Shown here one piece after another: positions 34,321-42,120 of a stretch of DNA of 64,000 bases. Origin of the DNA: Fumia xinanensis (GTDB lineage Bacteria > Bacillota > Clostridia > Oscillospirales > Ruminococcaceae); contig NZ_JACRSV010000003.1 of the NCBI RefSeq assembly GCF_014384905.1, forward strand, positions 248,001 to 312,000, given 5' to 3'. Positions within the stretch are counted from its first letter, which is position 1. Each line of letters begins with the position of its first letter. Below the pieces are notes generated by a model. The model saw only the letters and a list, made by a program, of their open reading frames with translations. It did no database searches and was not told the origin of the DNA. The translations under genes were made by a program, and so were the position numbers.

Positions 34321-35751
34321 TTATCGTTCTCTATCCATAGATTTTCTCTTGACTAACCGTTTCGGCTGCTGTCTGCCTTCCTGCTGATAGCGGTGCAGCT
34401 TTTCCAGTACACTCGCTTTTTTCGGCTGTTCTAACGGTTTCTCTTTTTTCTGTTCCGTCTGCTTTTTCCATATCCTTAGTTCTTCGTTGTATTCTATAAT
34501 CAATTCTTCTGCCTTGTTATAAACCTTCTGAAAGGCTTGTACATTGGGATAGCCTTCCCGTTTTACGATCTGTTCCATACTCTTGTGCAGACGCTTTTCC
34601 AAATCCTCTAACAATTCAATTTTCCCTTCCAGAGATTTTCGTTCTTTGCCTTTAAAGAACCCTCGCAACTCTGACAGTTGCTTTTTCAAAGAAGAAATAT
34701 CCTGCTGTGTGCGTTTTATCTCCCTTGACTGTCCCTGCAAGTCATGCATGACCTTCTGCATATCTTTCCACTCTTGCAAATCAATCTTTGGTACAGGTTT
34801 CGGCGGCAGCTTAAATTTGAAAATCACTTCCTGCAAAAAGTCTTTTGCCCCTCGGATAATCTGACGGAACATATCCGGCAGCCAACCGTGTGTCCTGATA
34901 GATTGCAGCGTTTTGTCTGTGATTTTTTCCTGCTTAATCTTCAAAATATCTTCTTCAGGAACACCCTCGACTAATGCCACATCAACTGTCCGATTCCATT
35001 CCTGCCTTGCCGCATTGTCTGCCTTTATCTCCTCTGCCTTCGGATTGTTCTTTCCGATTTTCTTCGTTGCCAGATAAACGCCACCCTGTTGGAATACCGA
35101 TAATTTTTCTGATTCTTCTTTTACATAACAGTTAATTGTATCTGTAAATAGTTCTTTCACTTCTTTGGTAAAGGCTTTGTTCTTAAACCATTCATCCTTT
35201 TTCGAGAAAATATGACTTTCATATACTTTCCCTTTCGAGATAATACTGCATCCGGCTCTGATATTTCCCTGCTCGTCTAAAATCTCTTTTTTCGTGCGTC
35301 TATGCTTTCCCTGCTCATCATAAAACATATTTCGGGTGGCAATCTTCACTTCGGGCTGTTCCAACATTTTCCGTTCACTGAACACCAGATGAATATGATA
35401 ATTCGTCTTTGTCTTGTTGTGATGAAGAGCTGCGCTGCATTCCACACCATATCTTTTATGAAAAGTTTCCGTAAAAAACCTTACCATATCATCTGCCCTG
35501 TACTGAACAAAACTTTCGGGAAGTGCAATGATAAATTCACGCCCCTCGATACATTTCCCTGCTGAACCACTCGCCTTAAAGTCTAACTGATTTTCTCTTG
35601 CAAGACGTTTCCAAAACTCCGGTGTTGCCCCTTTTGTCTGATAGGTCGCATAGAGATATTCCTGTCGTTTCGGATTGGAGATATAATCAATCCTTCCTGC
35701 CACGTCGGACAGCTTACTTTGTCTGATAAATGAATGTCTGCCTATAAGCAT
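34321..35751 (-). CDS. MobA/MobL-family relaxase
   Basis: This 476-residue protein has a relaxase N-terminal domain with the metal-binding HxH set in NYHIHLVFSERK and an earlier ALHHNKT, followed by a long charged coiled-coil region (about 325-420). It should nick oriT and pilot single-stranded DNA during mobilization. The N terminus MLIGRHSFIRQ lacks an obvious Tyr within the first 20 residues; the nearest is in DYISNPKRQEY. AAGGAGG abuts the ATG with almost no spacer, which is unusual. The candidate oriT lies immediately upstream. Confidence 0.88.
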   Translation of the reverse strand: MLIGRHSFIRQSKLSDVAGRIDYISNPKRQEYLYATYQTKGATPEFWKRLARENQLDFKASGSAGKCIEGREFIIALPESFVQYRADDMVRFFTETFHKRYGVECSAALHHNKTKTNYHIHLVFSERKMLEQPEVKIATRNMFYDEQGKHRRTKKEILDEQGNIRAGCSIISKGKVYESHIFSKKDEWFKNKAFTKEVKELFTDTINCYVKEESEKLSVFQQGGVYLATKKIGKNNPKAEEIKADNAARQEWNRTVDVALVEGVPEEDILKIKQEKITDKTLQSIRTHGWLPDMFRQIIRGAKDFLQEVIFKFKLPPKPVPKIDLQEWKDMQKVMHDLQGQSREIKRTQQDISSLKKQLSELRGFFKGKERKSLEGKIELLEDLEKRLHKSMEQIVKREGYPNVQAFQKVYNKAEELIIEYNEELRIWKKQTEQKKEKPLEQPKKASVLEKLHRYQQEGRQQPKRLVKRKSMDRER

Positions 35752-35787
35752 CCTCCTTCCTCGGCTCTCGCCGGCTTTGCTGTGAGT

Positions 35788-35896
35788 AGGTGCATAGGCA
35801 CCTGTTTACGAACTTATCCGCCTGTCGGCGGCTTGCCCCCTGCAAGGGCGAAATACGCAGAGCATAAACGAAGTTTGTGCGATGGGTGTATTTCGC
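35788..35896. other. candidate oriT: nested hairpins before the relaxase
   Basis: Upstream of the relaxase gene are 35788-35793/35798-35803 (6 bp), CCGCC/GGCGG at 35818-35831, and a 9-bp stem GCGAAATAC (35848-35856) with GTATTTCGC (35888-35896) that encloses an 8-bp hairpin CATAAAC-gaa-GTTTGTG (35863-35879, one G-T pair). No protein-coding potential is convincing here. Position and nested inverted repeats fit a transfer origin of the MobA/MobL group; the nick site is not assigned. Confidence 0.55.
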
Positions 35897-35937
35897 TCTC
35901 AAACGCCGAGGGCTTGTTTTTGTTTAACACAATCCGA

Positions 35938-36198
35938 TTACTTCTCGGACTCACATTTAGATTTATGGGCGTATCCGCCCTTTTTATCTGCCCGTATCCG
36001 GGCTGTTTTTTCTATGACTGACAGCAGATGATCTACGGTACTTTCTTCCCATCCGGCAAGCCATATCAGAGTTTTTTCCTCCGCTTTTGTCAGCTCCACG
36101 TCTGCCAGTACCTTGTTCATTTTTTGTATCTGCCTGCCCTCCATCTCATAAAAGAAATCATTCATGTTTCTGCTTTCTCTTTCCGGCTGCTTTAACAT
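35938..36198 (-). CDS. small conserved-type protein of the element backbone
   Basis: An 86-residue product beginning MLKQPERES with the stretch MNDFFYEMEGRQIQKMNKVL, mostly helical and charged. I do not assign a family. GGGAG lies 8 bases before the ATG at 36198; the open frame runs further upstream but overlaps poor coding sequence. It lies between the relaxase and RepA genes on the same strand. Confidence 0.6.
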   Translation of the reverse strand: MLKQPERESRNMNDFFYEMEGRQIQKMNKVLADVELTKAEEKTLIWLAGWEESTVDHLLSVIEKTARIRADKKGGYAHKSKCESEK

Positions 36199-36274
36199 CT
36201 GCAACACTCCCTTCCTGCCTTGTCTGTTATTTACAGGGGTGTGGCACACCCCTGTCCTTATCATCAAGGAAGAA

Positions 36275-36508
36275 TTACCAGCGGAAACTCTCCGACACTC
36301 CTCGCCTGTCCAGATATTCTTTTCTTGCCTGTTCTCGTTCTTCCTCTGTCGGTGCAGTTTTTGATTTTCCAAAAAGATCACGCATGACCATCTTGTCCAA
36401 CTTTTTCTCCAACTCCTTCTTAATTTCTTTTTCGCAACTCTCATCTTCCATCAAGTGGAAGCGGAGCAACTGCATAAATAATTCCTGTGATATTTGCACA
36501 TTTCTCAT
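36275..36508 (-). CDS. small helical protein, unknown function
   Basis: A 77-residue product, MRNVQISQELFMQLLRFHL at the start and a Lys/Glu-rich amphipathic middle. Short proteins of this kind commonly follow repA in clostridial mobilizable elements, but their function is unknown. It begins 19 bases downstream of the iteron cluster, so it might act with RepA (inference only). Confidence 0.6.
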   Translation of the reverse strand: MRNVQISQELFMQLLRFHLMEDESCEKEIKKELEKKLDKMVMRDLFGKSKTAPTEEEREQARKEYLDRRGVSESFRW

Positions 36509-36526
36509 CGTATCCCATCCTCTCCG

Positions 36527-36608
36527 TGACGGTATGTGACAGTTGTGACGGTTATTTCGATACCGCCCCCGCTGTCAAAAATACCGTCACAACCGTCACC
36601 AACTGTCA
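36527..36608. repeat. mirror-symmetric iteron cluster, candidate origin
   Basis: Three heptamers TGACGGT (36527), TGACAGT (36537) and TGACGGT (36546) face three inverted ones ACCGTCA (36583), ACCGTCA (36592) and ACTGTCA (36602). Spacings are 10 and 9 on the left and 9 and 10 on the right, an exact mirror about a 30-base centre (36553-36582). The last repeat covers the RepA stop codon. This looks like a RepA-binding replication origin or a dyad regulatory site. Confidence 0.75.
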
Positions 36609-37748
36609 CGCTGTTTCCGTATCGTCTTTCCAAAACCGTATTTTTCTTCCATCGTGGGTACGGTTGCTCTTATAATAAATGCCATGCTCCGCATACAATC
36701 GCCCTGAAAGAACATTCAGTTTTCGTGTGATGACATGGGGCTGAATTTCTACCTTTATCAGCGAAACCAGTTCCGTTGCCGAGCCTTCCCAAAAGGATTT
36801 ATCCTTCATAACAAGTTCAGCAATCTCATCCAGTAAAGGTTCCGGCGGTTCCTTCCACAATTCTGTTTCTGCCCTTTGCAGCTCCCACAACAAGGTTTCT
36901 GTGTTGCGGATAAGGTATAGCTTTTGGTCTTGCTGATCCCTGCCCGATACTTCCAAAGTTGCGGCATTGCCTGTCCGTTTTTCTTTCTGAAGGAGAAACG
37001 CCCCATCCGCCGCACCGAGCAGTCCACTTGTTCCCGAAATCATATCAAACTTATCATCCGCCGTCTGTTTCCTTGTGTGGTGTACAAGCAGGATACAAAG
37101 ACCGTGGGTGTCCGCAAAGCTTTTCAGCCTTGCCATAATCTGATAATCGTTTGCATAGCTGTAATTATCTCCGCCGACTTCCCGCACCTTTTGGAGCGTA
37201 TCAATGATAATCAACTTTGTGTCTGCGTGTTCCGCTACAAACCTTGCAAGCTGTTCATCCAGCCCTTTCCCTAGCTGACTGGCAGAAACAGAGAAGAAAA
37301 GATTATCCGCACTCTCTGTTCCAAACATCCGATACAGACGTTCCTGTAAGCGGCGGTAATCATCCTCAAGGGCAAGATACAGTACCGTTCCTTTTCGGGT
37401 GGTATAATTCCAAAGCGGTGTGCCTGTGCTGACATGATAGGCAAGCTGTGCCATCAGAAAGCTCTTTCCCAGTTTTGGAGAACCTGCAAAAATATAAGTT
37501 CCGGAATAGAGCAGACCGTCGATCAACGGCGGCTTGCTCTGGTACTGGGTGTCAAACAGTTCATTCATGGAGACTGCTTTGAGATAGGAGGGGTCTAAAC
37601 TCAACTGGATTTCTCTCTGCATTTCCTCAAAACTCTTGATATTTTCCTCGCACTCGGATATACTACTTTTAGTGTTTTTGAAAATTGGCTGCTCCGTATC
37701 TGCGCCAACAGATACATTCGGGGCAGTCTTTTCTTTTTTATTCTCCAT
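36606..37748 (-). CDS. repA: RepA-like AAA-type replication ATPase
   Basis: This 380-residue protein has a RecA-like AAA_25 core: Walker A AGSPKLGKSFL (about 88-98), LYLALEDDYRRLQERL, Walker B KLIIIDTLQKV and the following LVHHTRK. This is the RepA-type hexameric helicase found on mobilizable plasmids and integrative elements. The start at 37748 is preferred because GGAGAG is then 7 bases ahead. It overlaps the end of mobC by 11 bases. The iteron cluster is at its 3' end. Confidence 0.85.
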   Translation of the reverse strand: MENKKEKTAPNVSVGADTEQPIFKNTKSSISECEENIKSFEEMQREIQLSLDPSYLKAVSMNELFDTQYQSKPPLIDGLLYSGTYIFAGSPKLGKSFLMAQLAYHVSTGTPLWNYTTRKGTVLYLALEDDYRRLQERLYRMFGTESADNLFFSVSASQLGKGLDEQLARFVAEHADTKLIIIDTLQKVREVGGDNYSYANDYQIMARLKSFADTHGLCILLVHHTRKQTADDKFDMISGTSGLLGAADGAFLLQKEKRTGNAATLEVSGRDQQDQKLYLIRNTETLLWELQRAETELWKEPPEPLLDEIAELVMKDKSFWEGSATELVSLIKVEIQPHVITRKLNVLSGRLYAEHGIYYKSNRTHDGRKIRFWKDDTETA

Positions 37749-38073
37749 TCTCATTCTCTCCTTTCAGACCGCCAAGAATAATGGCAATCAGTTCAATTAC
37801 ATTCATCAGTTCCTCATCCACGCTGCTCCCTGCTTCAATCCGCTTTAACTCTGTAAGGACAGCGGCAAGTTCCAGTTTGAGTGCCTTATACACTCTCGGA
37901 TTGCCCTGTACCACCACATCCTGATTCAGACAGCGGCGGTAACAGTATTCCTGTTTTGGCAATCCTGATAAGGCAACCGCCTTGTTGATGCGTTCATTTT
38001 CTTCAGGAGATACCCGAAATCCTACTGTAATGTTTCTCCAACGGTTTTTGTTATCCCTGTTCTTAGCTGACAT
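37738..38073 (-). CDS. MobC-like relaxosome protein
   Basis: A 111-residue basic protein with a ribbon-helix-helix N-terminal segment (RNITVGFRVSPEENERINKAVALSG) and a C-terminal helical region, as in MobC accessory proteins that help the relaxase open oriT. GGAGAG precedes the ATG at 38073. It overlaps the integrase end by 11 bases and the RepA start by 11 bases, so integrase, mobC and repA form a tight translational chain. Confidence 0.8.
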   Translation of the reverse strand: MSAKNRDNKNRWRNITVGFRVSPEENERINKAVALSGLPKQEYCYRRCLNQDVVVQGNPRVYKALKLELAAVLTELKRIEAGSSVDEELMNVIELIAIILGGLKGENENGE

Positions 38074-39154
38074 TTGCAATCTCTCCTTTCTCCAAATCAT
38101 CTAATCTATCTGCCATTTCCACCTGTTTAGATGGGAACAGATGAGCGTACTGGTAAGTGATGTCAATGCTTTCATGCCCCACACGGTCGGCAATCGCCAC
38201 CGCTGAAAATCCCATATCAATCAGTAAACTGATATGACTGTGACGGAGATCGTGAATGCGGATACGCTTTACGCCTGCGGCTTCTGCCCCTCTGTCCATC
38301 TCGTGATGAAGATAACTTTTGGTAACTGTAAAAATGCGGTCTTTCTTCTTCAATCCGTAAATCATACCCAGATATTCCTGCATTTCCTCACAAAGGAACT
38401 TCGGCATTTTGATTATGCGGTTGCTTTTCTTTGTTTTCGGTGTAGTAATCACATCTTCTCCGTGTAGCCGCTGATAAGATTTGTTGATTCTGACCGTTTC
38501 TTTCTCAAAATCGAAATCCGCTGCGGTCAGTGCAAGCAGTTCCCCTTCTCGGATACCGCACCAGTAGAGCATTTCAAAAGCATAAAAGGAAACAGGCTTG
38601 TCCATCATCTCAAAAGAGAATTTCTTGTATTCTTCTTTTGTCCAAAACAGCATTTCCTTGTGTTCTTCACTTCCCATATTTCCCACCTTTGCGGCAGGAT
38701 TGGAACGCAACTCATAGTAACGTACCGCATGATTAAATATGGCTGACAGTTGATTATGCAGCGTTTTCAGGTAAGTCTGGGAATAAGGCTTTTTCTTCTC
38801 ATCCCGATAGGCAAGCAGTTCGTTCTGCCATGTGATAATCTCCTTTGTGGAAATCTCGCTGATTCTTAACTTGCCAAAATACGGAAGTATCTTCGTGCGG
38901 ATGATATGCTCTTTTGTCAGCCATGTGTTCTCCTTCAGACGAGTTTTCACATCCCGAATATACAGCTCGGTAAAGGCTTCAAAGCTCATATCAAGGTCAG
39001 ACGCATTCTGTAACTGAAACATCCGCTCCCATTCCTGTGCTTCTTTCTTGGTAGCAAAACCACGTTTACATTTCTGCTTACGCTCGCCTTTCCAGTTCAC
39101 ATACCTCGCCATCACATACCATGTTCCATTGGCTTCATTCTTAAATACCGGCAT
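38063..39154 (-). CDS. int: tyrosine-family site-specific integrase
   Basis: The 363-residue protein has an N-terminal arm-type DNA-binding domain (TWYVMARYVNWKGERKQKCKRGF and the following EAQEWE), a SAM-like core-binding domain (about 60-150) and a catalytic domain with Arg in GIREGELLAL, the HDLRHSH box, and the nucleophile Tyr in ITYQYAHLFP. It would recombine the element with the guaA 3' end. The start overlaps the Xis stop by one base (TAATG). Confidence 0.93.
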   Translation of the reverse strand: MPVFKNEANGTWYVMARYVNWKGERKQKCKRGFATKKEAQEWERMFQLQNASDLDMSFEAFTELYIRDVKTRLKENTWLTKEHIIRTKILPYFGKLRISEISTKEIITWQNELLAYRDEKKKPYSQTYLKTLHNQLSAIFNHAVRYYELRSNPAAKVGNMGSEEHKEMLFWTKEEYKKFSFEMMDKPVSFYAFEMLYWCGIREGELLALTAADFDFEKETVRINKSYQRLHGEDVITTPKTKKSNRIIKMPKFLCEEMQEYLGMIYGLKKKDRIFTVTKSYLHHEMDRGAEAAGVKRIRIHDLRHSHISLLIDMGFSAVAIADRVGHESIDITYQYAHLFPSKQVEMADRLDDLEKGEIANVS

Positions 39155-39342
39155 TACTTTTCCTCCTTTCCTGCTCCGTAGAGCCTTTCATAAAAATACT
39201 GGCGGTTTACACGCCCTGTAATCGTAATAAAACCTTTGGCTTTCAGTTCCTCATTCAACTGCCGGATTAACTTATAAGCATAAGGCTTTGATACGCTTAG
39301 TTCCTGTGCCACTTCTTCGGCACGAATAAATTTGTTCTCCAT
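39154..39342 (-). CDS. xis: excisionase-like winged-helix protein
   Basis: A 62-residue product with a helix-turn-helix stretch, RAEEVAQELSVSKPYAYKLI, and a basic C-terminal half (GRVNRQYFYERLYG). Size, position directly upstream of the integrase, and overlap by one base support an excisionase or recombination directionality factor. It is the first gene of the xis-int-mobC-repA run. Confidence 0.8.
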   Translation of the reverse strand: MENKFIRAEEVAQELSVSKPYAYKLIRQLNEELKAKGFITITGRVNRQYFYERLYGAGKEEK

Positions 39343-39361
39343 AGGTTGCCCTCCTTTTCAT

Positions 39362-39490
39362 CTAAACTTATTTGTTTAATTTTGAACTCATTATACTAAG
39401 CATATTTGTTTGTGTCAAGTGGTTTTCGGAAAACATTAAACTTTTTTGTTTTGTATTATCTTGACTTCGCCTAAACATATCTGCTATACT
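39362..39490. promoter_or_regulatory. divergent promoters with four operator repeats
   Basis: Minus-strand promoter: TTGACA (39418-39413), 17 bases, TATAAT (39395-39390), driving xis-int. Plus-strand promoter: TTGACT (39461-39466), 18 bases, TATACT (39485-39490), driving the XRE gene. Four direct 13-bp repeats with consensus CTAARCWTATYTG start at 39362, 39396, 39436 and 39471. The second lies in the int promoter spacer and the fourth lies in the XRE promoter spacer, so one protein can shut both. Confidence 0.8.
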
Positions 39491-39521
39491 GATTACAATA
39501 CATATACAAGGAGCGATGATT

Positions 39522-40055
39522 ATGGCGATTGGAGAGAGAATACATTTTTTCCGCATTCTGCGTGGAATGACACAAAAATATCTTGGTACGATTGTCGGCT
39601 TTCCTGAGCGAAGTGCCGATGTGCGTTTAGCACAATATGAAACAGGGACAAGAAAACCGAAAGCGGAACTTACTGCTGCATTGGCACAGGCACTTGATGT
39701 TTCCCCTCATGCCCTCGATGTACCCGACATTGACAGCTATATCGGACTGATGCACACTTTGTTTACCCTTGAAGATTTATATGGTCTGACTGTCAGCGAA
39801 GCAGACGGAGAAGTCTGTCTGAAAGTCAACAAGGACAAAGGAAAAGACGCTCACGAACTACTGAAAATGCTCTATGCTTGGAAAGAACAGGCGGACAAGT
39901 TATCTTCCGAAGAAATCAGTAAGGAAGAATACGATAACTGGCGTTACCACTATCCAAAGTTCGATACCACACAGAGATGGGCGAAAGTGCCATCACAGGA
40001 ACTTAGTGATGCCTTAGTCGAAATGTTCAAAGATCAACTCAAACCAAATAAATAA
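39522..40055 (+). CDS. XRE-family repressor of the element
   Basis: The 177-residue protein has an N-terminal helix-turn-helix (RIHFFRILRGMTQKYLGTIV, then YETGTRKPKAELTAALAQAL) and a C-terminal charged region with no clear domain. It is divergent from xis-int and should bind the four repeats in the shared intergenic region. The ATG at 39522 has AAGGAG 9 bases ahead; an ATG six bases earlier is too close to it. It probably keeps the element integrated. Confidence 0.88.
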   Translation: MAIGERIHFFRILRGMTQKYLGTIVGFPERSADVRLAQYETGTRKPKAELTAALAQALDVSPHALDVPDIDSYIGLMHTLFTLEDLYGLTVSEADGEVCLKVNKDKGKDAHELLKMLYAWKEQADKLSSEEISKEEYDNWRYHYPKFDTTQRWAKVPSQELSDALVEMFKDQLKPNK

Positions 40056-40065
40056 AGACGACAAA

Positions 40066-40106
40066 AAGCCCTTAGCCATGAGTTTCATACCCACAGCTAA
40101 GGGCTT
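40066..40106 (+). terminator. terminator of XRE gene
   Basis: AAGCCCTTAGC (40066-40076) pairs with GCTAAGGGCTT (40096-40106), 11 bp, then AGTTTATA. It lies 10 bases after the XRE stop. Confidence 0.65.
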
Positions 40107-40202
40107 AGTTTATAATATGGATTTATTTGTTGCACAACCGCCTGTCAATCATTCTCTAACCATAAAACCACCGGATTACAAGAATAATGGCTCTTATGCA
40201 AC

Positions 40203-40220
40203 TGTTATCAATTTGTTATC
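40203..40220. repeat. arm-type repeats near right end
   Basis: TGTTATCA (40203) and TGTTATC (40214), 11 bases apart, match the pair at 28548 and 28559 in sequence, spacing and orientation. They lie about 60 bases inside the right core. Confidence 0.7.
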
Positions 40221-40280
40221 AAAAGACTTTTTAAAGTGCCGCAAACCCGCATAAACACTGAGTTTTTAAGATACTCCAAC

Positions 40281-40292
40281 TTATTCCCACTC
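40281..40292. repeat. right attachment core (attR) within guaA stop region
   Basis: TTATTCCCACTC covers the last four codons of guaA including the TAA stop. The guaA frame is kept intact by the insertion. Confidence 0.85.
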
Positions 40293-41810
40293 TATCGTTG
40301 CCGGCGGCTTGCTGGTTACGTCGTATACAACTCTGCTGCAGCCGGGCACTTCATTGACCATGCGCCTGGACATTTTACGCAAAAGATCATATGGAATCTC
40401 TGCAAATTCCACTGTCATAGCGTCGTCGCTGGTAACAGCACGGATAGCGACGACGTAGTCGTAAGTCCTTCCGTCACCCATGACGCCCACCGTTTGTACG
40501 CCGGTCATCACAGTAAAATACTGCCAAATTTTCCGGTCCAGTCCCGCCGTTGCCACTTCTTCCCGCAAAATTGCATCCGTTTTGCGGACGATTTCGAGCT
40601 TTTCGGGGGTAATGGCGCCCATGATTCGGATTGCCAAGCCGGGGCCGGGGAACGGTTGTCGCCAAACGAGCTTTTTTGGAATGCCCAGATATTCACCCAG
40701 CGCGCGCACCTCGTCTTTAAAAAGGGTACGAAGCGGCTCTACAAGACCCTTGAATGAAATGTTGGACGGAAGTCCGCCCACGTTGTGGTGGCTTTTAATT
40801 ACCGCGCTGTTGCCCTGTCCGCTTTCCACTACATCGGGATAAATAGTACCTTGAACGAGAAATTCAGTGTCATTTACTTTTAAGGCTTCTTCCTCAAAGA
40901 CACGGATAAACTCTTCGCCAATAATTTTACGCTTCTGTTCCGGTTCTACTACACCTGCCAATTTGCTCAAGAACCGTTCCTGGGCATCCACCAGCTTGAT
41001 ATTCATGCCGAGCTTTGCGTGATAGTAGTCCATCACCTCTTTGGCTTCATTTTCCCGGAGCAGGCCATGGTCGACAAAAACGCAGTAAAGCTGATTGCCG
41101 ACGGCTTTATGCACCAAAACGGCGGCAACGGAGGAATCAACTCCTCCAGAGAGGGCGCAGAGTACCTTTTTGTCCCCTACCTGTTTCTTAATTTCGGCAA
41201 TCATCCGTTCCGCCAGGGAACTCATATCCCAATCGCCTGTGCAGCCACAAATCCGATAACAGAAGTTGTAGAAAATCTTCATATTTTCTTCTTGGTGCAT
41301 AACTTCTGGGTGGAACTGTACACCGTACACCTTTCGCTTGTCGTCAGCAAAGGCTGCGGTGGGGCAATGGTTGGTAAAAGCAATAGAAATAGCGCTTTCT
41401 GGCAGCCTTCCGGCCATATCCCGGTGATTCATCCAAATGGACATGTCTTTCATACTGTCGAAAAGCGGATGAGATTGAAAGTGAATGTCTGTAGGACCAA
41501 ATTCGGGGACAGGCGCTTCGATAATAGTCCCCCCTAGGTCATTTACAAGAATCTGCATACCGTAGCAGATACCTAGGACCGGCACATCAAGATCTAAGAA
41601 CTGAGGATTCAGCTTTTTGGCATCAGGGGCGTATACGCTGTCGGGCCCACCGCTCAAAATTAGACCTTTTAAATTTTTTTCTTTGAGGGTATCCGGACTG
41701 GCGTTATAGGAAACGATTTCCGCATAAACACCTGCCTCCCTGACGCAGCGCGCAATCAGCTGGGTGTACTGCCCGCCGAAATCCATGACGACGATGGTTT
41801 CATTTGCCAT
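40281..41810 (-). CDS. guaA: GMP synthase (glutamine-hydrolysing)
   Basis: This 509-residue protein has an N-terminal class I glutamine amidotransferase (MDFGGQYTQLIARCVRE, LGICYGMQ with the catalytic Cys, and FHPEVMHQ) and a C-terminal ATP-pyrophosphatase with LSGGVDSSVAA and the GMPS dimerisation tail ending PPATIEWE. It converts XMP to GMP using glutamine. The ATG at 41810 has AAAGGAACC ahead; the frame is open 21 codons further. The element at 28436-40292 has inserted at its stop codon, leaving the coding sequence complete but removing its original terminator. Confidence 0.97.
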   Translation of the reverse strand: MANETIVVMDFGGQYTQLIARCVREAGVYAEIVSYNASPDTLKEKNLKGLILSGGPDSVYAPDAKKLNPQFLDLDVPVLGICYGMQILVNDLGGTIIEAPVPEFGPTDIHFQSHPLFDSMKDMSIWMNHRDMAGRLPESAISIAFTNHCPTAAFADDKRKVYGVQFHPEVMHQEENMKIFYNFCYRICGCTGDWDMSSLAERMIAEIKKQVGDKKVLCALSGGVDSSVAAVLVHKAVGNQLYCVFVDHGLLRENEAKEVMDYYHAKLGMNIKLVDAQERFLSKLAGVVEPEQKRKIIGEEFIRVFEEEALKVNDTEFLVQGTIYPDVVESGQGNSAVIKSHHNVGGLPSNISFKGLVEPLRTLFKDEVRALGEYLGIPKKLVWRQPFPGPGLAIRIMGAITPEKLEIVRKTDAILREEVATAGLDRKIWQYFTVMTGVQTVGVMGDGRTYDYVVAIRAVTSDDAMTVEFAEIPYDLLRKMSRRMVNEVPGCSRVVYDVTSKPPATIEWE

Positions 41811-41941
41811 ACTGGTTCCTTTCTCCGGTATTTTTTGACCGGCTTGTGCAACGGAATACATATCATGCTTCAATTTTCAACACGCTTCAAATATTGGCTT
41901 GTACATATAAACCCTATAGTAATCGCTTTTTGAATAAGCAT

Positions 41942-41970
41942 ATTATACTATTCTGATTTTTTACTGTCAA
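41942..41970 (-). promoter_or_regulatory. sigma-A promoter of guaA
   Basis: TTGACA (41970-41965) and TATAAT (41947-41942) on the minus strand with a 17-base spacer. The leader of about 125 bases contains a small CCGGT/ACCGG hairpin near the ribosome site but no purine-riboswitch core that I can see. Confidence 0.85.
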
Positions 41971-42081
41971 TAAAAATGAAAGTAATTCAAATCGAACCTG
42001 CAAATTACATAAGATTGACCCCTTGTAGATTCTCATTTTATGTGAAATTGTCTAAACATGAGAAAATCCATGGAAAAGGGA

Positions 42082-42110
42082 TTGACAAACCGATTGTAAG
42101 GTTCTATAAT
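42082..42110 (+). promoter_or_regulatory. sigma-A promoter of asnA
   Basis: TTGACA (42082-42087) and TATAAT (42105-42110), 17-base spacer. Transcription should start near 42117, directly ahead of the hexaloop hairpin. Confidence 0.88.
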
Positions 42111-42120
42111 GACGGCGTAG

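Larger units (their letters stand above)
28436..40292. mobile_element. integrated mobilizable element in 3' end of guaA
   Basis: The element of about 11.86 kb is bounded by the 12-bp direct repeat TTATTCCCACTC (28436-28447 and 40281-40292), which is the guaA stop codon region. Inside each end lies the same arm-type repeat pair. The backbone next to guaA codes XRE repressor, Xis, tyrosine integrase, MobC, RepA, relaxase and TnpV; no type IV secretion genes are present, so it would need a helper to transfer. The left 5.4 kb is cargo: Crp/Fnr regulator, Fe-S proteins, cupin, hybrid cluster protein, pyridoxamine kinase. The element is visibly more AT-rich than flanking genes. The 3' end of guaA is a known integration hotspot. 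Confidence 0.9.

Noticed and set aside
35714..35902. Small minus-strand frame over the oriT-like region
   Set aside because: It overlaps the nested hairpins and the relaxase start in a different frame, with low-complexity residues and no homologous pattern that I know.
36087..36539. Plus-strand open frame of 150 residues in the element
   Set aside because: It opposes two better-supported small genes and part of the iteron cluster, and has no ribosome site or domain.
41811..41935. Purine riboswitch in the guaA leader
   Set aside because: The conserved purine aptamer core and kissing loops are not visible; there is only a small hairpin near the ribosome site.
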